NCBI RefSeq assembly: GCF_020532645.1
Contig: NZ_JAJAUZ010000004.1
Span: forward strand, 62,001 to 126,000
Reading direction: 5' to 3'
DNA from: Streptomyces bambusae
GTDB lineage: Bacteria; Actinomycetota; Actinomycetes; Streptomycetales; Streptomycetaceae
Length of the DNA stretch: 64,000 nucleotides
A program made the translations under genes and the position numbers. How positions within the stretch are numbered: the first letter of the stretch is position 1; the number at the start of each line of letters is the position of its first letter. Positions 46,250-54,462 of this stretch are shown here, piece by piece. Below the pieces are notes generated by a model. It was not told where the DNA came from and ran no database searches. It saw only the letters and a list, made by a program, of their open reading frames with translations.

Positions 46250-47416
46250 GTGACCGAGAAGAATCCCGTGGCCGAATTCCCGCAGGGCAGCGCACTGTTC
46301 CGGCTCGATCCCGAGATCGCGCATCTCAACCACGGGTCGTTCGGGGCCGTGCCCATACCCGTGCTGGACGTCCAGGCCGGGCTGCGGGCGCAGGTGGAGG
46401 CCGACCCGGACGCCTTCTTCACCGGCGCCCCCGACCTGATCGAGGGCGCCCGCGGGCGGGTCGCCGCGCAGCTGGGGGCGGACGCGGACGGCATCGCGTT
46501 CGTGTCCAATGCGACCGAGGCCGCGAACATCGCGATCGCCGCGCTGCCCCTCGACGACGGGGACGAGATCCTCGTGACGGACCACGGGTACGGGACGGTC
46601 ACTGCGGCCGCCGCGCGCCGGGCGCCGTTGCAGACGGTGGCGCTCGGACTGGAGCTGCCCGATGAGGACGCGGTCTGCGAGGCCGTCCTGGCGGCGGTGA
46701 CGCCCCGTACGAAGGTGGCCGTGCTCGATCACATCACCTCGCCCACGGCACGGATCGTGGCCGGGCCGCGGCTGCTGGCGGCGCTCGCCGAGCGCGGGGT
46801 GATCACCGTGGTCGACGGGGCGCACGCGCTGGGCATGCTGGCCGATCCGCTGGCCGGCGGGGCGGACTTCTGGTTCGGGAACCTGCACAAGTGGGGGTAC
46901 GCGCCGTCCGGGAGCGCGATCCTCGCGGTGGCTCCGCGGTTCCGGGGGGCCGTTCGGGCGCTCGTACCGTCGTGGGAGGACCACCACGGGTTCCCGCGGA
47001 ACGTCGAGAACCGGGCGACCGCCGACTACACCGGGTGGCTCGCCGCCCCCGAGGGACTCGACCTGCTGAACCGGCTCGGAGCGGACAAGGTGCGGGCGCA
47101 CAACAGCGCGATGGCCGCGCACGGCAGTGCGGCGCTCGCCGAGACCGCCGGGCTGGTGCCGCTGCCGTACAGCGAGGAGGTGGCGATGCGGGCCCTGCGG
47201 CTGCCGGCCGGCTTCGCCGAGGACCAGGCCGCGGCGCGGGCGCTGCGCATCGAGGTCTTCGAGCGGCTCCGCGCGCGGGTGAACACCTTCGCGTGGCCGG
47301 GCGGCGGCGGCCTGCGGGTCTGCGGGCAGATCTACAACCGGCCGGAGGAGTACGAGCGGCTGGCCGAGGGCGTGGCCCGCCTGATCGCCGGGCACCAGGC
47401 CGAACGCCGGGCCTGA
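46250..47416 (+). CDS. class V aminotransferase-fold PLP enzyme (isopenicillin-N-epimerase-like)
   Basis: A 388-residue PLP enzyme. Recognisable blocks are HLNHGSFGAVPIPVLDVQ, FVSNATEAANIAIAAL, VLDHITSPTARI, VVDGAHALGM (PLP Asp) and FWFGNLHKWGYAPSGSAIL with the Schiff-base Lys. This order matches the isopenicillin N epimerase/cysteine desulfurase-like subgroup, though no beta-lactam genes are nearby, so the reaction is open. The GTG at 46250 lies after GGAGGCGACC. Confidence 0.9.
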   Translation: MTEKNPVAEFPQGSALFRLDPEIAHLNHGSFGAVPIPVLDVQAGLRAQVEADPDAFFTGAPDLIEGARGRVAAQLGADADGIAFVSNATEAANIAIAALPLDDGDEILVTDHGYGTVTAAAARRAPLQTVALGLELPDEDAVCEAVLAAVTPRTKVAVLDHITSPTARIVAGPRLLAALAERGVITVVDGAHALGMLADPLAGGADFWFGNLHKWGYAPSGSAILAVAPRFRGAVRALVPSWEDHHGFPRNVENRATADYTGWLAAPEGLDLLNRLGADKVRAHNSAMAAHGSAALAETAGLVPLPYSEEVAMRALRLPAGFAEDQAAARALRIEVFERLRARVNTFAWPGGGGLRVCGQIYNRPEEYERLAEGVARLIAGHQAERRA

Positions 47417-47473
47417 GGACACCCCCCGGAGAGTCCCCGCGGCGCACTTGTCGACCGTCCCGCCGGCCGCCGG

Positions 47474-47541
47474 CTACGCCCGGCCGTCCGCTACGCCCGG
47501 CCGTCCGCTACGCCCGGCCGCCAGCTACGCCCGGCCCCCCG
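47474..47541. repeat. four 17-bp tandem repeats at the end of the ArsR-type gene
   Basis: CTACGCCCGGCCGTCCG occurs at 47474 and 47491, then CTACGCCCGGCCGCCAG at 47508 and CTACGCCCGGCCCCCCG at 47525. The CTA of the last unit is the reverse complement of the TAG stop of the reverse-strand gene, so every unit carries a potential stop in that frame. Confidence 0.95.
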
Positions 47542-48583
47542 TGAGCGCGTCCGCGAGGGGGGTGCGGGTGTAGAGCACGCGGCGGCCTTCGCGGGTGCGG
47601 GTGACGAGGGCTGCGGCGTGCAGGACGCGCAGGTGCTGGGAGACGGCGCTGGGGGTGACGTGCAGGCGGCGGGCCAGGTCCACGGTGGCCAGGGGTTCCG
47701 CGAGGAGGGTCAGGAGGCGGGCCCGGGGGGCGCCGAGGAGGGGGACCAGGTCGGGGGCGGCGGGGGGCGGGGCGGACTCCCAGAGCGTCGCCACGCCGCG
47801 GCTCGGGTACATGAGGCCGGGCGGTTCCTGCGGGTCGACCGGTGGGGCCGGCTTGTGGGCGAACACGGACGGGACCAGGAGCAGGCCGCGGCCGGCCGCC
47901 TGGGCCTCGTAGCCGAGGACCGTGCGGTGGATGTGGAGGACGCCCCGGGAGCCGGCGTCCTCCCACCGGATCCGGGGGTGCATGTCCGCGAAGAGGAGGC
48001 GGGCGCCGCCGCGGGCCAGGCGGCGGGCCCGGTACGTCATGTCGGCCTCGACGACGCGGCGGATCTGCGGCCAGGACGGTGCGACGGCGATCTGCCAGTA
48101 GCGGTGCAGGAGTTCGCACAGGGTGTCGCGGAGGTCGGCGGCGCCGGCGTCGTCCGTCGCCGCCGCGTGCAGGGGGGAGGGGAGGGGGTCCGGGGCGTGC
48201 GCGGCCAGCAGGTCGCGGCGGACCACGGCGGGCGGGGTGCGACGGACGGCCGCCAGTTCCTCCTCGAAGGCCGGCTCGAAGGACGCCGGGCGCGGGGTGA
48301 GGAAGTCGGGGAGGGTGAGGCGGTTCGCGACCAGCGACAGCAGGAGCCCGCTGTCCAGGGCGCCGAGCCGGGCGAGGACGGAGCGGCGCCACGGCAGGTG
48401 GAGGGCGGCGATCCCGGGATCGCGCAGTACCCGCAGGCTCAGCACGGTCTCGCCCAGGGGGGAGAAGGCGAACCGGGTGTCGGCCAGGTCCTCGACGCCC
48501 AGCTGGAAGCTGATCGTGCCCATGCCCATGCCCACGCTCATGCCCGTGCCGGTTCCGGTGCCCGTGCCGAAGGTGGTGATCAT
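47525..48583 (-). CDS. ArsR-type winged-helix regulator with DUF5937-like N-terminal domain
   Basis: A 352-residue regulator. The C-terminal 90 residues form an ArsR/SmtB winged helix (LLTLLAEPLATVDLARRLHVTPSAVSQHLRVLHAAALVTRTREGRRVLYTRT). The preceding domain (GTISFQLGVEDLADTRFAFSPLGETVLSLRVL…) resembles the DUF5937 domain of actinobacterial ArsR proteins. It starts with GT/GM dipeptides encoded by a hexanucleotide repeat, giving several in-frame ATGs. The ATG at 48583 has no Shine-Dalgarno site, so it may be leaderless or a downstream ATG (48541-48520 region) may be used. Divergent from an MFS transporter, its likely target. Confidence 0.87.
   Translation of the reverse strand: MITTFGTGTGTGTGMSVGMGMGTISFQLGVEDLADTRFAFSPLGETVLSLRVLRDPGIAALHLPWRRSVLARLGALDSGLLLSLVANRLTLPDFLTPRPASFEPAFEEELAAVRRTPPAVVRRDLLAAHAPDPLPSPLHAAATDDAGAADLRDTLCELLHRYWQIAVAPSWPQIRRVVEADMTYRARRLARGGARLLFADMHPRIRWEDAGSRGVLHIHRTVLGYEAQAAGRGLLLVPSVFAHKPAPPVDPQEPPGLMYPSRGVATLWESAPPPAAPDLVPLLGAPRARLLTLLAEPLATVDLARRLHVTPSAVSQHLRVLHAAALVTRTREGRRVLYTRTPLADALTGGRA
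48515..48568. repeat. nine-unit hexanucleotide repeat in the ArsR-type gene
   Basis: On the coding strand the units are variants of GGCACG/GGCATG (nine in a row), encoding alternating Gly with Thr/Met/Val. In the translated frame unit changes of any number keep the reading frame but alter the N-terminus and the number of ATG codons. Confidence 0.9.
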
Positions 48584-48626
48584 TAAGCAATACGCTACAT
48601 CAATTGGCAGGGGGGTGGGTGGTCCC
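48584..48626. promoter_or_regulatory. AT-rich divergent promoter/operator between ArsR-type and MFS genes
   Basis: A short island of low GC (AATACGCTACATCAATTG at 48589-48606) in an otherwise GC-rich region, with CAAT...ATTG as outer dyad. TTGATG on the reverse strand (48604-48599) could be a -35 element for the regulator gene. ArsR-type regulators usually bind such AT-rich dyads. Confidence 0.4.
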
Positions 48627-49973
48627 GTGGACTGGGCGCATGCCGATGCCGCCGCAGACACCGCTGCCGATCACCGGAGCCCCGACGACCCGGACGGCCT
48701 CCGGGCGCCTTCCCTGCTTCGCCCCGCAGTGCTGCGGGGGGTGGCGGTGAGCCGGCGGTTGATGCTGCTGCTGGCCGTCACCTGCGCCGTGGCGGTCGGG
48801 AACCTGTACTTTCCGCAGGCCGTGGGGCCGCTCATCGCCGAGGGGATGGGGGTGTCGGAGGAGTCGGCCTCGCTGGTGGTGACCGGCACCCAGATCGGCT
48901 ACACGGCGGGGATGGTGTTCCTGGTGCCGCTCGGGGACCGGATCCGGCACCGGACGCTGCTCGTCGTGATGCTCTGCCTGACCGGGCTGGCGCTGCTGGC
49001 CGCCGGGCTCGCGCCGGCGCTGCCGCAACTGGTCGCGGCGAGTGCGCTCGTCGGGCTGACCACGGTGGCCGCGCAGATCATCGGGCCGATGGCAGCCGGG
49101 ATGGTCGCCCCCGACCGGCGGGGCGCCGTGCTCGGCACCCTGCTCAGCGGGTCCACCGGCGGCATGCTGCTGGCCCGTACGTTCAGCGGGGTGCTGGGGG
49201 AGTGGCTGGGCTGGCGGGCGCCGTACCTGGTGGCCGCGGTCGTGGTGCTGGTGCTGGCGGGCGTGATGGCGTACGCGGTGCCGGACACCGGGGCGGGCGC
49301 GGCGGCCCGGCAGCCGTACGCGTCGTTCCTGGCCGAGCCGTTGCGGCTGCTGCGGGCGGAGCCGGAGCTGCGCCGGTCCTGCCTGTACCAGGCGGCTTCG
49401 TTCGGCGGGTTCTCGGCCGCCTGGACCACGGTGGCGCTCCTGCTCGACGGGCCCGTGTACGGGCTGGGCGCGCACGCCGTGGGACTGCTCGCACTCGTCG
49501 GCGGCGTGACCATGCTGTGCACGCCGTACGCCGGGCGGCTCGTCGACCGGTACGGGTCCGACCCCGTGAACACCGTCTCCCTGCTGGGCATCCTCGGGGC
49601 GACGGCGGTCCTCGCAGCCGGCGGGCTCGGGGGCGTGACCGGGCTGGCCGGGCTCACCGTGGGCACACTGCTGCTCGACGTCGCCATGCAGTGCGGGATG
49701 GTCGCCAACCAGGCCCGGGTGTACGCGCTGCGGCCCGACGCCCGGGCCCGCCTCAACACGGCGTACATGACCTGCGCGTACCTGGGCGGCACGGTCGGTT
49801 CGTGGCTGGGCGTGCGGGCGTACACCGGGTTCGGGTGGATTGCGGTGTGCGGGCTGGTGGCCGGACTGGCGGGGGTGGCCCTGGCGCGGCACCTGGTCGC
49901 GGGCTTCGGCCGGCGGGGTCCCCGGGCCGTGGCGGAGGAGGCCCCGGTGGAGAGCCGGGAGCGGGCGGGGTGA
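48627..49973 (+). CDS. MFS transporter
   Basis: A 448-residue major facilitator with 12 predicted helices; motif A region LVPLGDRIRHRTLLVVML, and 'GPMAAGMVAPDRRGAVLGTLLSGSTGGMLLARTFSGVLGEWLGWRAPYLV' typical of actinobacterial drug-efflux-type members (AraJ/YgaY-like). The GTG at 48627 is the most upstream reasonable start; a GTG at about 48749, closer to the first helix, is also possible. Divergent from the ArsR-type regulator. Substrate unknown. Confidence 0.87.
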   Translation: MDWAHADAAADTAADHRSPDDPDGLRAPSLLRPAVLRGVAVSRRLMLLLAVTCAVAVGNLYFPQAVGPLIAEGMGVSEESASLVVTGTQIGYTAGMVFLVPLGDRIRHRTLLVVMLCLTGLALLAAGLAPALPQLVAASALVGLTTVAAQIIGPMAAGMVAPDRRGAVLGTLLSGSTGGMLLARTFSGVLGEWLGWRAPYLVAAVVVLVLAGVMAYAVPDTGAGAAARQPYASFLAEPLRLLRAEPELRRSCLYQAASFGGFSAAWTTVALLLDGPVYGLGAHAVGLLALVGGVTMLCTPYAGRLVDRYGSDPVNTVSLLGILGATAVLAAGGLGGVTGLAGLTVGTLLLDVAMQCGMVANQARVYALRPDARARLNTAYMTCAYLGGTVGSWLGVRAYTGFGWIAVCGLVAGLAGVALARHLVAGFGRRGPRAVAEEAPVESRERAG

Positions 49974-50042
49974 ATCCTTTTGCCGGGGCGGCGCCTCTTA
50001 TCACCGTGCCGGCGAACGCCGGCCCGTGACGAGGAGGTTGTG

Positions 50043-50132
50043 GTGGTCGTGGGAATCGGAATTGCCGCCGGGCTCGTGCTGCTGTGCACGTGCATGCTGG
50101 TCCTGAAGCGCCGGCGGGGTGCGCGTGGCTGA
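50043..50132 (+). CDS. 29-residue membrane peptide ahead of the ECF sigma gene
   Basis: A short frame with a strong GAGGAGG (50031-50037) five bases before the GTG. The product is one hydrophobic helix with a CTC motif and a basic tail (IAAGLVLLCTCMLVLKRRRG). Its last eight bases overlap the preferred sigma-factor start, suggesting translational coupling. The start could also be the preceding GTG at 50040. Too short for family assignment. Confidence 0.55.
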   Translation: MVVGIGIAAGLVLLCTCMLVLKRRRGARG

Positions 50133-50712
50133 CACGGTGTGGCCCGGGGAGCAGCTGGTCGCCGCCGCGCAGCGCGGTGACGTCGGCGCGCTCACGGCAC
50201 TGGTGTCGGGTTCGCATCCGAACGTGCAGCGGTTCGCCCGGTCGTTGTGCGCGACTCCGGAGGACGCCGAGGACGCTGCGCAGGAGGCCCTGATCATCCT
50301 GTACCGCAAGATCGGGATGCTGCGGGCGTCCGGCGCGCTGGCCTCGTGGATGTTCCGGATCGTCCGCAACGAGTGCCTGCGGCGCGCGCGGACCCTCGTA
50401 CGGGACGTCCCGGCGCCGGACGTCGCGCCGGAGGCCCGGGCGGAGTCGGCCGAGGCGGAGGCGCTGCGGCGGCTGGACGCGGGCCGGGTGGCGGCGGCGG
50501 TCGCGGCCCTGCCGGCCGACCAGCGGCTGGTACTGGTGATGCGGGACGTGCAGGGCCACAGCGGTCGGGCCGTCGCTGAGGCGCTCGGGATCGGCACGGC
50601 GGCCATGAAGTCGCGTCTGCACCGGGGGCGGGCCGCGGTCCGCAAGACCCTCCTCGACACGTACGCGTACGAACCGGACCCGGGAGGCGACCGTGACCGC
50701 GAAGACCACTGA
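50125..50712 (+). CDS. ECF sigma factor
   Basis: A 195-residue ECF sigma factor. Region 2: VQRFARSLCATPEDAEDAAQEALIILYRKIGMLRASGALASWMFRIVRNECLRRAR; region 4: LPADQRLVLVMRDVQGHSGRAVAEALGIGTAAMKSRLHRGRAAVRKTL. I choose GTG 50125 (CGGGG five bases upstream) over GTG 50119. It overlaps a tiny membrane ORF at its 5' end and a Cys-containing membrane protein by 20 bases at its 3' end, forming a tight three-gene unit. Confidence 0.9.
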   Translation: MADTVWPGEQLVAAAQRGDVGALTALVSGSHPNVQRFARSLCATPEDAEDAAQEALIILYRKIGMLRASGALASWMFRIVRNECLRRARTLVRDVPAPDVAPEARAESAEAEALRRLDAGRVAAAVAALPADQRLVLVMRDVQGHSGRAVAEALGIGTAAMKSRLHRGRAAVRKTLLDTYAYEPDPGGDRDREDH

Positions 50713-51007
50713 CGGGCCCGACTACGCGAGCGCTTCGCTGCCCCGGCACCTGGCGCGCGGCGCGGTCGGCTTCGGCGCACTGGCCGGGGCGGTCGCACTG
50801 CTCCCGGTGGTGGGGCCGGTCGGTCTGCTGCTCCTGCCCGCCGGGCTGTTCGCGCTGCGCGGCTGCCCGATGTGCTGGGCGGTGGGGCTGGCGCAGACCG
50901 TGTCCCGGGGGCGGCTGCGGCGGTCGTGCGAGGGCGGGCAGTGCAGCCTGACCGTGGCGGGGGGGCCGGAAGGGCCCGTGAGGGGGCGGGGGCTCAGGCG
51001 GGTGTGA
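50693..51007 (+). CDS. small Cys-containing membrane protein, possible anti-sigma partner
   Basis: A 104-residue protein with one or two hydrophobic segments (residues 23-52) followed by a Cys-rich juxtamembrane stretch, LRGCPMCWAVGLAQTVSRGRLRRSCEGGQC, holding a CxxC pair and two further Cys. The GTG start overlaps the ECF sigma gene by 20 bases. Co-translation with an ECF sigma factor and a CxxC motif suggest a redox- or metal-responsive regulator of that sigma factor, but no anti-sigma fold is recognisable, so this is inference. The 3' end overlaps the convergent neighbour by 14 bases. Confidence 0.75.
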   Translation: MTAKTTDGPDYASASLPRHLARGAVGFGALAGAVALLPVVGPVGLLLLPAGLFALRGCPMCWAVGLAQTVSRGRLRRSCEGGQCSLTVAGGPEGPVRGRGLRRV

Positions 51008-51365
51008 GGACGTCCTCGTCGGTGCCGTCGAGGACGAAGCCGTTGTCGAGGCGGACTCGGGCCGTCACCCGGGCGCCGCGGGCCTGGAACGCCGTCCACT
51101 CGGGTTCCAGGGCGGCGACCTCCTCCGCGAGGCGGTTGCGGCTCTCCTCGGGCATCGTGTGGCCGTAGTCGTCGAGGAGGGCCCGCAGGCGCTCGTACTC
51201 GCGGACCCCGTGGGCGGGCTGCTGCCCGTCGACCCGTTCGACGGTGCCCTCGGTGCCCGCCGCCAGCGACAGGAAGCCGGCGGCGGCGCCCGACGGCCCG
51301 GCGACGGCCTCGCCCAGGGCGAGGTCCACCGCCAGCCGGACCCGGAGGCCTGCGTGCAGGGTCAT
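50994..51365 (-). CDS. hypothetical protein
   Basis: A 123-residue cytosolic protein with no family I recognise. It has a helical middle (YERLRALLDDYGHTMPEESRNRLAEEVAALEPEWTAFQARG) flanked by beta-like segments (LRVRLAVDLAL; VTARVRLDNGFVLDGTDEDVL). ATG at 51365; the open frame extends to 51542 but overlaps cobF and has atypical Ser/Arg-rich sequence. Lies 37 bases downstream of cobF on the same strand and may be co-transcribed with it. Confidence 0.7.
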   Translation of the reverse strand: MTLHAGLRVRLAVDLALGEAVAGPSGAAAGFLSLAAGTEGTVERVDGQQPAHGVREYERLRALLDDYGHTMPEESRNRLAEEVAALEPEWTAFQARGARVTARVRLDNGFVLDGTDEDVLTPA

Positions 51366-51402
51366 CGTTGCTCCGTCCGTGCCGGTCGCCGGGCCGCCGC
51401 CG

Positions 51403-52155
51403 TCACGCGCGGCGCAGCAGGTAGGTGTCCATGATCCAGCCCTTGCGGGCGCGGGCCTCGGTGCGCAGCTCCTCGATCCGCCCGGAGACCTCCGCGAGCT
51501 TGCCCGAGACCAGGATCTCGTCGGGCGTGCCGACGTACGCACCCCAGTAGATCGTGAGGTCCTGGTCGAGGTGGCGGGTGAACGCGTGCCGGGCGTCGAG
51601 CATGACCACGACGTCGTCGGCGTCCTGCGGCCAGCCCTCGGCGAGCCGTCGGCCGGTGGTGATCTGGACCGGGCGGCCCACCCGGTTCAGGTTCGTACGG
51701 TGCTTCGCGAGCAGCGCCGAGACGCTGCTGATGCCCGGGACCACCTCGTACTCGAAGGCGACGCGGCCGCGTTCGGTGACCTCTTCGAGGATCGCGAGCG
51801 TCGAGTCGTACAGCGACGGGTCGCCCCACACCAGGAAGGCGCCGGTGCCGTCCTCGGCGAGGTCCTCGGCGATGAACCGCTCGAAGATCTCCGCGCGGGC
51901 ACTGCGCCAGCCGTCGACGGTCGGCGCGTACTGCGCCGGGGTCCGGTCGCGGTCCGGGTCGCGGCCCTCGACCAGCCGGTGTCCGGGCCGGGCGTGTGCC
52001 GCCAGCATGGCGCGCCGCAGGCCGGTCAGGTCCGCCTTCTCCTCGCCCTTCTCCAGGATGAGGAACGCGTCCGTGGCCGCGATCGCCTTGACCGCCTGCA
52101 GGGTCAGGTGGTCCGGGTCGCCCGCGCCGATGCCGATGACATAGAACTTTCTCAC
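51403..52155 (-). CDS. cobF: precorrin-6A synthase (deacetylating) CobF
   Basis: A 250-residue SAM-dependent methyltransferase of the tetrapyrrole methylase family. The opening VIGIGAGDPDHLTLQAVKAIAATDAFLILEKG, the FLVWGDPSLYDSTLAILEEV loop and VVPGISSVSALLAKHRTNLNRVGRPVQITTGRRLAEGWP are diagnostic of CobF, which methylates C-1 of precorrin-5 and releases acetate in aerobic cobalamin synthesis. It stands alone here, away from other cob genes. Cobalamin is also the cofactor of mutAB in this window. GTG start at 52155. Confidence 0.93.
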   Translation of the reverse strand: MRKFYVIGIGAGDPDHLTLQAVKAIAATDAFLILEKGEEKADLTGLRRAMLAAHARPGHRLVEGRDPDRDRTPAQYAPTVDGWRSARAEIFERFIAEDLAEDGTGAFLVWGDPSLYDSTLAILEEVTERGRVAFEYEVVPGISSVSALLAKHRTNLNRVGRPVQITTGRRLAEGWPQDADDVVVMLDARHAFTRHLDQDLTIYWGAYVGTPDEILVSGKLAEVSGRIEELRTEARARKGWIMDTYLLRRA

Positions 52156-52216
52156 CCTGCCGAGTCTGCCCCATGCGGTCCCGGCCCGTGCCGTCAGGTC
52201 CCGCTATCCTCCGGGC

Positions 52217-53002
52217 ATGCGTGTCGCCCTGTTCGTCACCTGCGTCAACGACGCGCTGTACCCGGGCACCGGCATCGCCGTCGTGCGCCTGCTGGAGCGG
52301 CTGGGCGTGACCGTGGACTTCCCCGCCGCGCAGAGCTGCTGCGGGCAGGCCGTGTACAACACGGGGTACCGGTACGAGACCGAGCCGCTGGTACGGCGCA
52401 CCGCGCGCGCCTTCGAGGGGTACCGGTACGTGGTCACCCCGTCCGGGTCCTGCGCGGCGATGGTCCGCGAGCAGTACCCGCGGATCGGGCGGCGGGCCGC
52501 GGCCGAGGGGCGCGGCGGGGAACTCGCGGAGCTCGCCGCGGGGCTCGCGCCGCGGGTGTACGAGCTGACGGAGTTCCTCGTCGACGTGCTGGGCGTGACC
52601 GACGTCGGTGCGTACTTCCCGCACCGCGTCGCCTACCACCCGTCCTGCCACGGGCTGCGTGCACTGGGGCTCGGCGACCGTCCGCGCCGGCTGCTCGCGG
52701 CGGTCCGCGGGCTGGAACTGCGGGAGCTGGAGGGGGCGGAGGAGTGCTGCGGCTTCGGCGGCACGTTCGCCCTGAAGAACCCCGACGTGTCGGTGGCCAT
52801 GGGCGTCGACAAGGTCCGGGCGGTCGGGGCTTCGGGGGCGGACGTGCTGTGCGGGGGCGACAACTCCTGTCTTGCACACCTGGGCGGGCTGCTGGACCGT
52901 CGGGGGCAGGCCGTGCGGGCCGTGCACCTTGCGGAGGTCCTCGCGGCCACGGAGGAGCGGCCGTGGCCGGGGACGTTGCGAGAACGGGGGTCACGGTGGT
53001 GA
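52217..53002 (+). CDS. lutA: lactate utilisation protein A (Fe-S protein)
   Basis: A 261-residue (Fe-S)-binding protein with two CCG domains: SCCGQAVYNTG near residue 41 and EECCGFGGTFALKNPDVS near residue 176, plus SCHGLRALG. This is LutA/LldE, a component of the LutABC L-lactate dehydrogenase complex that oxidises lactate to pyruvate at the membrane. ATG at 52217. Translationally coupled to lutB by a GTGA overlap. Confidence 0.95.
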   Translation: MRVALFVTCVNDALYPGTGIAVVRLLERLGVTVDFPAAQSCCGQAVYNTGYRYETEPLVRRTARAFEGYRYVVTPSGSCAAMVREQYPRIGRRAAAEGRGGELAELAAGLAPRVYELTEFLVDVLGVTDVGAYFPHRVAYHPSCHGLRALGLGDRPRRLLAAVRGLELRELEGAEECCGFGGTFALKNPDVSVAMGVDKVRAVGASGADVLCGGDNSCLAHLGGLLDRRGQAVRAVHLAEVLAATEERPWPGTLRERGSRW

Positions 53003-54462
53003 GCGGTGCTTTCCTCGGCATGCCCGCGTTTCCCGAGGCCGCCCGGGCCGCGGTCCACGATGCGACGCTCCGCGCGAACCTCCGGCACGCCACCCGCACC
53101 ATCCGCGACAAGCGGGCCCGGGCCGTCGCCGAGCTCGCGGACTTCCCGCAGCTGCGCGCCGCCGGGCACGCCGTCAAGGACCACACGCTCCGCCATCTCG
53201 ACACGTACCTGCTCCGGTTGGAGGCCGCGGTGACCGCCGCCGGCGGCACCGTCCACTGGGCCGCCGACGCCGCCGAGGCCAACCGGATCGTCACCGAGCT
53301 GGTGCTGGCCACCGGCGAACGCGAAGCCGTCAAGGTCAAGTCCATGGCCACCCAGGAGACCGGTCTCAACGAAGCCCTCGCCGAGGCCGGCATCCGGGCC
53401 TACGAGACCGACCTCGCCGAACTCATCGTGCAGCTGGGCCACGACCGGCCCTCCCACATCCTGGTGCCCGCCATCCACCGCAACCGGTCCGAGATCCGCG
53501 ACATCTTCCGCGCGGAGATGGGAGGTTGGGGCCGCCCGGCCCCCGAAGGGCTCGGCGACGACCCGCGGGAACTCGCCGAAGCCGCCCGGCTGCACCTGCG
53601 CGAGAAGTTCCTCCGCGCCAAAGTCGGCATCTCCGGCGCCAACTTCATGGTCGCCGAGACCGGCACCCTCGTCGTCCTCGAATCCGAGGGCAACGGCCGG
53701 ATGTGCCTGACCCTCCCCGAGACGCTGATCTCCGTCGTCGGCATCGAGAAGGTGGTGCCGACCTTCCGCGACCTGGAGATCTTCCTCCAGACCCTGCCGC
53801 GCTCCGCCACCGCCGAGCGGATGAACCCGTACACCACCCTGTGGACCGGCACCACCGACGGCGACGGCCCCCGCACCTTCCACCTGGTGCTCCTCGACAA
53901 CGGCCGCACCGACACCCTCGCCGACGACGTCGGCCGGCAGGCCCTGCGCTGCATCCGCTGCTCCGCGTGCCTCAACGTCTGCCCCGTCTACGAGCGCGCC
54001 GGCGGCCACGCGTACGGCTCCGTCTACCCCGGCCCCATCGGCGCCATCCTCAGCCCCCAGCTCCGCGGCACCGCAAGCGGGATCGACGCCTCGCTGCCGT
54101 TCGCCTCCACCCTGTGCGGAGCCTGCTACGAGGTCTGCCCGGTCGGCATCGACATCCCCGAGGTCCTCGTCCACCTCCGCGAACGCATCGTCCAGGGCGG
54201 GCCGGTGACCCGCGCCGGTGCCCGGGTCCGGATCAGGCCCGCGCGCGGCCACGCCGCCGAACGCGCCGCCGTGCGCGCCGCCCGCCTCCTCCTCGACCGG
54301 CCCACCGCCCTCCACACCGCCGAACGCCTCCTCGCCCGCGCCCGCCGCCTGCGCCACCTGCCCGGCCCCGGCCGCGCCTGGACCGACACCCGCGCCCTCC
54401 CCGCCGTCCCCGCCGAGCCCTTCCGCGACTGGTGGCGACGCGAACGCGAGCCGCAGCGGTGA
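52999..54462 (+). CDS. lutB: lactate utilisation protein B (4Fe-4S oxidoreductase)
   Basis: A 487-residue LutB. Characteristic blocks are VKVKSMATQETGLNEALAEAGI and GISGANFMVAETGTLVVLESEGNGRM, and two ferredoxin-type clusters, CIRCSACLNVCPVY and CGACYEVCPVGIDIP. GTG at 52999 overlaps the lutA stop, and its own stop overlaps the lutC start (GTGA), so the three genes are one coupled operon. Confidence 0.95.
   Translation: MSGAFLGMPAFPEAARAAVHDATLRANLRHATRTIRDKRARAVAELADFPQLRAAGHAVKDHTLRHLDTYLLRLEAAVTAAGGTVHWAADAAEANRIVTELVLATGEREAVKVKSMATQETGLNEALAEAGIRAYETDLAELIVQLGHDRPSHILVPAIHRNRSEIRDIFRAEMGGWGRPAPEGLGDDPRELAEAARLHLREKFLRAKVGISGANFMVAETGTLVVLESEGNGRMCLTLPETLISVVGIEKVVPTFRDLEIFLQTLPRSATAERMNPYTTLWTGTTDGDGPRTFHLVLLDNGRTDTLADDVGRQALRCIRCSACLNVCPVYERAGGHAYGSVYPGPIGAILSPQLRGTASGIDASLPFASTLCGACYEVCPVGIDIPEVLVHLRERIVQGGPVTRAGARVRIRPARGHAAERAAVRAARLLLDRPTALHTAERLLARARRLRHLPGPGRAWTDTRALPAVPAEPFRDWWRREREPQR

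Noticed and set aside
46250-47416. A beta-lactam biosynthesis gene (isopenicillin N epimerase)
   Set aside because: The similarity is at family level only and there is no ACV synthetase, IPNS or other beta-lactam gene in the window.
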